Below, piece after piece: positions 58,779 through 64,000 of a stretch of 64,000 nucleotides of DNA. The stretch is taken from NCBI GenBank assembly GCA_029532415.1, contig JAQOTA010000015.1, positions 930,001-994,000 of the forward strand, written 5' to 3'. The first letter of the stretch is position 1. Each line of letters starts with the position of its first letter. Below the pieces are notes generated by a model. The model was not told where the DNA came from, did no database searches, and saw only the letters and a list, made by a program, of their open reading frames with translations. The stretch comes from Marasmius tenuissimus (lineage: Eukaryota; Basidiomycota; Agaricomycetes; Agaricales; Marasmiaceae). Made by a program: the position numbers and the translations under genes.

Positions 58779-61700
58779 CTAGCGCTGACACCGCCTCTGA
58801 AAGATGGTTTGAGAGATTGCATGAAGAAGATCACCACCGTACCCACCTAACGAATCAGTTCCAGTGGCATTCTTGATAGCGCGTTGTCCATCGAAGAGGT
58901 AGGCGAAATATCTCAGCTGATTATAGATATTCTCATCAGAGTACTGCAGGAGTCTTGTTCAGTATGATAGGCCGGTTGCAGAAAGATGGACACCCACCTC
59001 GAAAGCTACGTTGGCTTTGCATCCCGGCCTTAAGCACCTTCGACCATACACGCCCATCATGCGGGTACGATTACCGCACGTCTGATCCGTACACACAGTC
59101 CAAGATTCATAAAATTTGGTGATATGTTTTCTGATCTGTGACTCTAGCTGTGCTTGGAGGCTGCCTAGCTGTAGAGGTTTCTGGCACGCAGGACAGAAAC
59201 GTCCATTTGGCAACAAACAGCAGCCCTAAAGAGGGAAGAATCAGTAGCTGTCGAAATCCCCATGGAATTCACGGAAAACAGACCGTTCGGTCATTCAGAG
59301 GGGCAAAAGTCCACTCTCCGCGACAGTCACGACAGCGAACCTTAAAATCTTCTGCATGTTTGAATCTCTGCGAATCCGACAATTGAGAATCAAGGCTAGC
59401 GAATCCGCCTTCTTCGGCGGAACTAGAGACAGTAACGCGATATCTATTTGGGTCAAGGCCTAGTAACGTACATCAGTATACGAATCGAGAAAACTGATGT
59501 ACACATACCAAGGCATTCCGCCAGGCGAGCGCGGTCTGTTCCCTCAATAGGCTCGCATAGGCGTTCCACAGGGGGAAGCACCTGCTGTGATAGATAATAC
59601 TCGTAATCTGACGGCGAAAGAGGGACCCATCAGCTGTGCGCGTCGGGGGAACAGGGTGGTTCCATACCTATCTTCAGATTGGAATCGGCTTTACGGAGTT
59701 CGTCGCGATGATGAGCGCGATCCGACTGAGCAGTCTTCGCAGTCTCCGCTCCTTCAGGCAAACAGAATATGTAAGGAATCACATCGCCCGCACGAGCATT
59801 GCCTCCTTTTGCTTTCATCTTGAGAGCAACTTGAACGTGCGGTTGACCTTCACTCTTGGGATATGCTTCGGGGTCTTTGCCAAGCCGCTGTTCGAGTGGT
59901 TAGATTTTGCAAAGGCACGGCTGCGAAACGAGACAGACCTTGTGTATCGTGAAATCATCGAGTTTCATTTGACCACCACGGACATTTTGGCCGACTGTCG
60001 TTAGATATTCGTGGATTTGTTCAATCACGATTTCGGTAGGCTCCCCCGAGAGTATCTGATTCAATACGAATCTATTTGGTCCGCGTAAGCCATAGGTAGA
60101 CTGCAAAGGGCCGCAGAAACGACTCACTGTGAGATGTTCTTGGAGAGGTCACAGTACTCGCGACGTTTCATATCGAGACCCTTGACCTCCGTTGACGTCC
60201 TACTTCCGTCTTCCATCTTGATAGCAGCGTATTTCTTCTTTTGCAGAAGCAACAGCCGCTGGAAAACGCCATCAAGGTCAATCTCGAGGAGCTTGTAACA
60301 TTCGTTAACGGCCTTCTTGAACTCCGCAGAAATCTTGAGTGCTTCGGACAGTTCGGTGACATTAGAGTTCACGAATACGGAATCAGTGTCACCGTATACG
60401 ACCTGGAGATATCACCGTCAACACGTGATGGTTTGGGGTATTGGGGAAAGATTCACATCAAGATTCATGCTCTCGGCCAGCTCCTTGGTATGGGTCAAGA
60501 TCTCTCGTCCCTTATATGTTGTCAGGGAGGCGAGCTGACGGGCATAGAACCGGGAATATTCGAAACCCAGGCATCCGTACATACTGTTTGCGGTCAGTTT
60601 GAGAGCTTGTTGAGTTATGTCGTACTGAGGAGGGATGGCCAAATTAGGACTGGAGGGAGTAACACAGGTCCTAAAAACTCACCTGGAGCAGCTGGGTCGT
60701 AGTCGCAGTCTTGTCTTTCATCAATGATTTGACCGCTCTGCGCCTCTTCACGAGAGTAGAAATGAGTCGAGGTAGGACACCTTGCGGCACCTCCTGCCCT
60801 GGTGGATCCGGTTGAATTTGTTCACCATGCTGAAGAATCAGGTTCAGTGCAGTCCGCCGTAGATAAACCGACGAATCTCACCTCATCCTCTGCATCCGGG
60901 ATCGGCTCAATGGTGGTAAAGTCGATGTTATACTCCTGAATGATACTGGGGTAGAGCGAATTGAAGTCCATGACCAAGATGTACTTGTCCCACAAGCCTC
61001 GCTTCGGATCGAAGACCAAACCACCCTTGTACTTGTCCTTTTTCTTGCTCTTCGGGGCGTCCTTGTGTGCTTCGGGATCGTCATCGACGGGTTCAGGCTT
61101 CGCGGCCTTCTTCGCCCAGGCTTTCTCCTTGTCGGGACAGACATATTTGAGCCGATGGAATTCGTGTAGAAGAATGTATTCATTTCTCTCCGCTCGACCT
61201 CCATTCAAGGTCTTGTTCCTGTACAGACTTTAGTCACTGAACAACGGAAGTGAGGGCGTGTAAAGCTCACCAGGCGTTCCCAGCGATGTTCGTCAGCTCT
61301 TTGGTCAATGGAATTATTTGAACCTTCGACGCGAGAGCCATGTGATAATGTGCATCAAGTTCGCAATGGCGTACGAATGTCATAAGCCTTTCTGGTCCGC
61401 TGAGAGAACTATCAAAGTAATTCGTAAACTCGTCCGGATCGATGTCTTGGCGGTCACTCTTGAGATGGGTCTTGCACATCTCAGTGAGTGACCACGTAGT
61501 GGAGGAGATCATACTCTGAAGCGTCATGTTAGAAAATACTGTAGCCGCAATGCGGAATGGAGACAGCGCACCTTCGCGCCGTCGCTCGTCAAGTCACACA
61601 TCAACCTCCCAGTCAAGAACTTGATGTTTGTGCCTTGTTTCCCAATATTGGGCCACCTTGAGCGTCTGAAGCGCCCAACTCTTGACCAGTGGTCGACCTT

Positions 61701-63939
61701 GAGGTCTCGCATGCGATGAAGCAACACATCAAGGGAGACACCAAGGAAATCATGACCAACGATGACATCCGGGTCCGCTCTGTGGATTGCGGCTGCGAGG
61801 GCGAAACGATCAGAACTCTGAGATACGGTGCTGACGTGGACGAGCCCTACCGAGCAGGCTACTTAAAAGCATGCGTTCGTTCTTCATACACGACACGACA
61901 CCTTTGCCATTTGCTTTGGCATGCGCCTCGAAGCCAGAAGGGAACTTGTCACCGAGAGGTCGAACGAAGGTTTGTACAGTGCAGGGTAGGCGCTCGGGCG
62001 GGGTAGGATCATCGATGACCGCTTTAGCACCCGGTCAGCTTATACGCGAAGACATGACGGAAAACACGTACTATTATGCCAGATTCTAGCCGTACTGCAG
62101 ACCACTTCTCTCCTGTTATCCTTGTGGTTGACAACGGTGCGAACGCTAACGCTCAAGACCGTTAACGGAGGGATGACAGTGGGAGCGCTATTATCTTTGT
62201 CCGAGAAGGGGTTGAAGTCCTTGGGATTGCCAACAGTCGCTTCGAATTTGCACCACGATATCTGCGTGTCCTGTTAGATGTGGGGTTCGCAAAAATAAAA
62301 ATCCATGATGCTTACACCCTTGAAGTTCACCTCCGGTTCCTTGATCTTTATCCAACACGGGCCCTTTATCCTTCGCTTGAGGACGAGTAATTCGAAAGAG
62401 CTAGTGGTGGTGCCAAAGACTCTAGCGATATTGGGGCTTTGAACGTTGCTAGGAAGTTGGGGTTCTGCGAAACTGAATCAGACTCCGGTGAACGAGAGTA
62501 AAGATAGCCAGGGCTCACCGCTGAAAGGGTACGCGACCTTGAGCCACGACGTCTTCTCCCTGGGTACGTCAGCTTCGCCAAACGCGTAACTTCGCTCGAC
62601 AAATTTCCCTTTGAACTTTCCAATCCCAGCCTTCCTCCTGATCGCGTCGAAGTCCCCGTAGATGTTCACGTGCGACGGCACTTCATCCGTATCGTAATAC
62701 TTTCCATCTTCGCCTTCCTCGACGCGTTGCTCACGCGGCAGTACAAAAAGGTTGCGTTCCAAATTCTCGACGGTAACGCAGGCGGAAATGAATGCTCCTG
62801 AGGTCTTGTCCTTGACCTTGCCGATGAATGAAATTTGCCCATCGTGCTCGAGGTAGTCCAGCCAATAAAAGTGTAGTGAGCCATCGGTCTCCAGGGCGGA
62901 GACGCTGGAGGCATTTGCGGAGGAAGCAGATGGTACTTTAGGACCAAGCGAGTCCGCAGCGGCAACGGTGAGAGAATCGTAGACGGACAACCACGATGGT
63001 AACGCGTTCTCCTTCTCCTCCGCCTTGGGTAGCCTGTCCAAGTCCATCGCTTCAGTCTTGACGACCGGTTTGACTTCAAGGTCATCGTCATTGAGAAGGC
63101 TCATGTCGATATCGTCGAACGATTCAAAGTCGTCGTCGGTCTTCGTTTGCATGTCCATTTGAGACAAACGTTGGGCAGCTGGGGTGGTTTCGTCGTCGTC
63201 GTCGAGTCTCTGCTTCTTCTTTGGACTGAAGAAAGCATCGTCGTCAGAAGGCGCGGTCAAGAGGTCGTCTATGGGTCCATCTGAAGATGGCTCAAACGTG
63301 TCGTAGCCACCACCATTTCGGTACGGGACTGGCGAGGAACTACCATCGTAAACAGGTGAGGGCTTGCGTTTCCTGGACTTGACAGTTATGGTGACAGGTG
63401 CAGAATCCATGGAGGTGAAGAGGTCGGCCATAAAACTCGACTCTTCCTCCGCAGAAACCGCCTTGCGGTAATCGTTGATGGAGGTCGCGACAGTTGGCGG
63501 TGGAGGTGCTTTGGGCTTGCCTTTGCCTTTCGCTGTGGAGGATTTCGACGATTTCTTGGTAGCTTCATAGATTATTAGCTCGAAAAATTCAAGGAGCAAG
63601 CCTTCCACGCACACTTCTTCTTCACTGACTCTTCCGCAGAATCGGGGTACTCTTCGTCTGCCTCCGACCAATCATCCATTCCATTGTCCATGTATCCATC
63701 TACACCATCGTCAACAACAAAATCATCTTTTTGAAGTCTTCCTTTGACGATCCGCTTGTACTGATCCTCGCTCACTTCGTCGTAAATAGTCACGTCCTCG
63801 TCCTGCTGGATGGTTAGATTGGAACCAGGAACGTGTCGATAACGCGTCTGACCTTGAAAGTACGCGCTACGCCCTGCCTGGAGCGCTTCAGGTCAGCAAG
63901 AGCTGCTAGTTTGGATTTTTTGTCGACTCTGTTGGACAT
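58779..63939 (-). CDS. POL1: DNA polymerase alpha catalytic subunit
   Basis: Family-B replicative polymerase that extends primase RNA primers at origins and Okazaki fragments. It starts [20 protein letters not shown] at 63939. An intron of about 47 nt near 63800-63850 joins GVARTFK to [20 protein letters not shown], after which comes an acidic N-terminal region. The exonuclease-like and palm regions follow: [40 protein letters not shown] sequence, region [22 protein letters not shown], region [23 protein letters not shown], and region [15 protein letters not shown] with the catalytic aspartates. The C-terminal zinc-binding module includes [40 protein letters not shown] and LRPGCKANV. The end is [23 protein letters not shown] at 58779-58781. 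About fifteen short introns; the full-length protein is inside the window. Confidence 0.93.
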
Positions 63940-64000
63940 ATCGAAGAGGGGGAAGAGTGAAGGAACGTGTCGAGAGTCAAGTTGAAGCCGGCTGTTGAGG

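Noticed and set aside
63800..63860. Apparent frameshift in the first exon of POL1
   Set aside because: A 47-nt GT-AG intron with a CTAAC branch site restores the frame.

Overview
The window looks like nuclear DNA of a filamentous basidiomycete, probably an agaricomycete. Genes lie close together on both strands and are broken by many 45-70 nt GT-AG introns with CTAAC/CTGAC-like branch sites. Several gene types are typically fungal: Zn2Cys6 and TEA regulators, Rna14, Kar3-type kinesin, F-box proteins and loosenin-like DPBB proteins. All gene models were spliced by eye, so exon borders are approximate unless stated.

Layout. 1-3831 (+): the 3' part of a GRAM/TBC/EF-hand Rab-GAP. 4097-5728 (-): WDR5/Swd3. 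5922-7649 (-): F-box protein. 8638-11014 (+): TEA/ATTS transcription factor. 12698-14805 (+): MCT-type MFS transporter. 15659-17512 (-): FEN1/Rad27. A block of accessory metabolism follows: quinate/sugar-type permease (17848-19717, -), an unrecognised multi-exon gene (20279 to about 22000, -), Zn2Cys6 regulator (22515-25796, +), hydroxyquinol-type intradiol dioxygenase (26020-27576, -) and a drug:H+ antiporter-like MFS (28140-30644, -). Together they read as a possible aromatic-compound uptake and ring-cleavage cluster. An intron-containing tRNA-Thr(AGT) sits at 32292-32382, beside degenerate repeats. It is followed by a flavin-reductase-like protein (+), a small secreted DPBB protein (+), a Ser/Pro-rich hypothetical (-), Rna14/CstF77 (-) and a nitronate monooxygenase (-).

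The most unusual part is 42.3-53.5 kb. Two intact paralogues, each about 1000 residues, join an N-terminal DUF2235 (Tle1-like alpha/beta hydrolase) domain to a C-terminal WD40-like propeller. I saw no nucleotide-binding domain between the two. They arose by a tandem duplication that also copied the promoter and first ~70 codons of the neighbouring kinesin-14 gene, leaving a truncated kinesin relic between the copies. The intact kinesin (53268-55748, +) follows, then a secreted protein with three tandem DPBB modules (56006-57491, -). Pol1, the DNA polymerase alpha catalytic subunit (58779-63939, -), ends the window.
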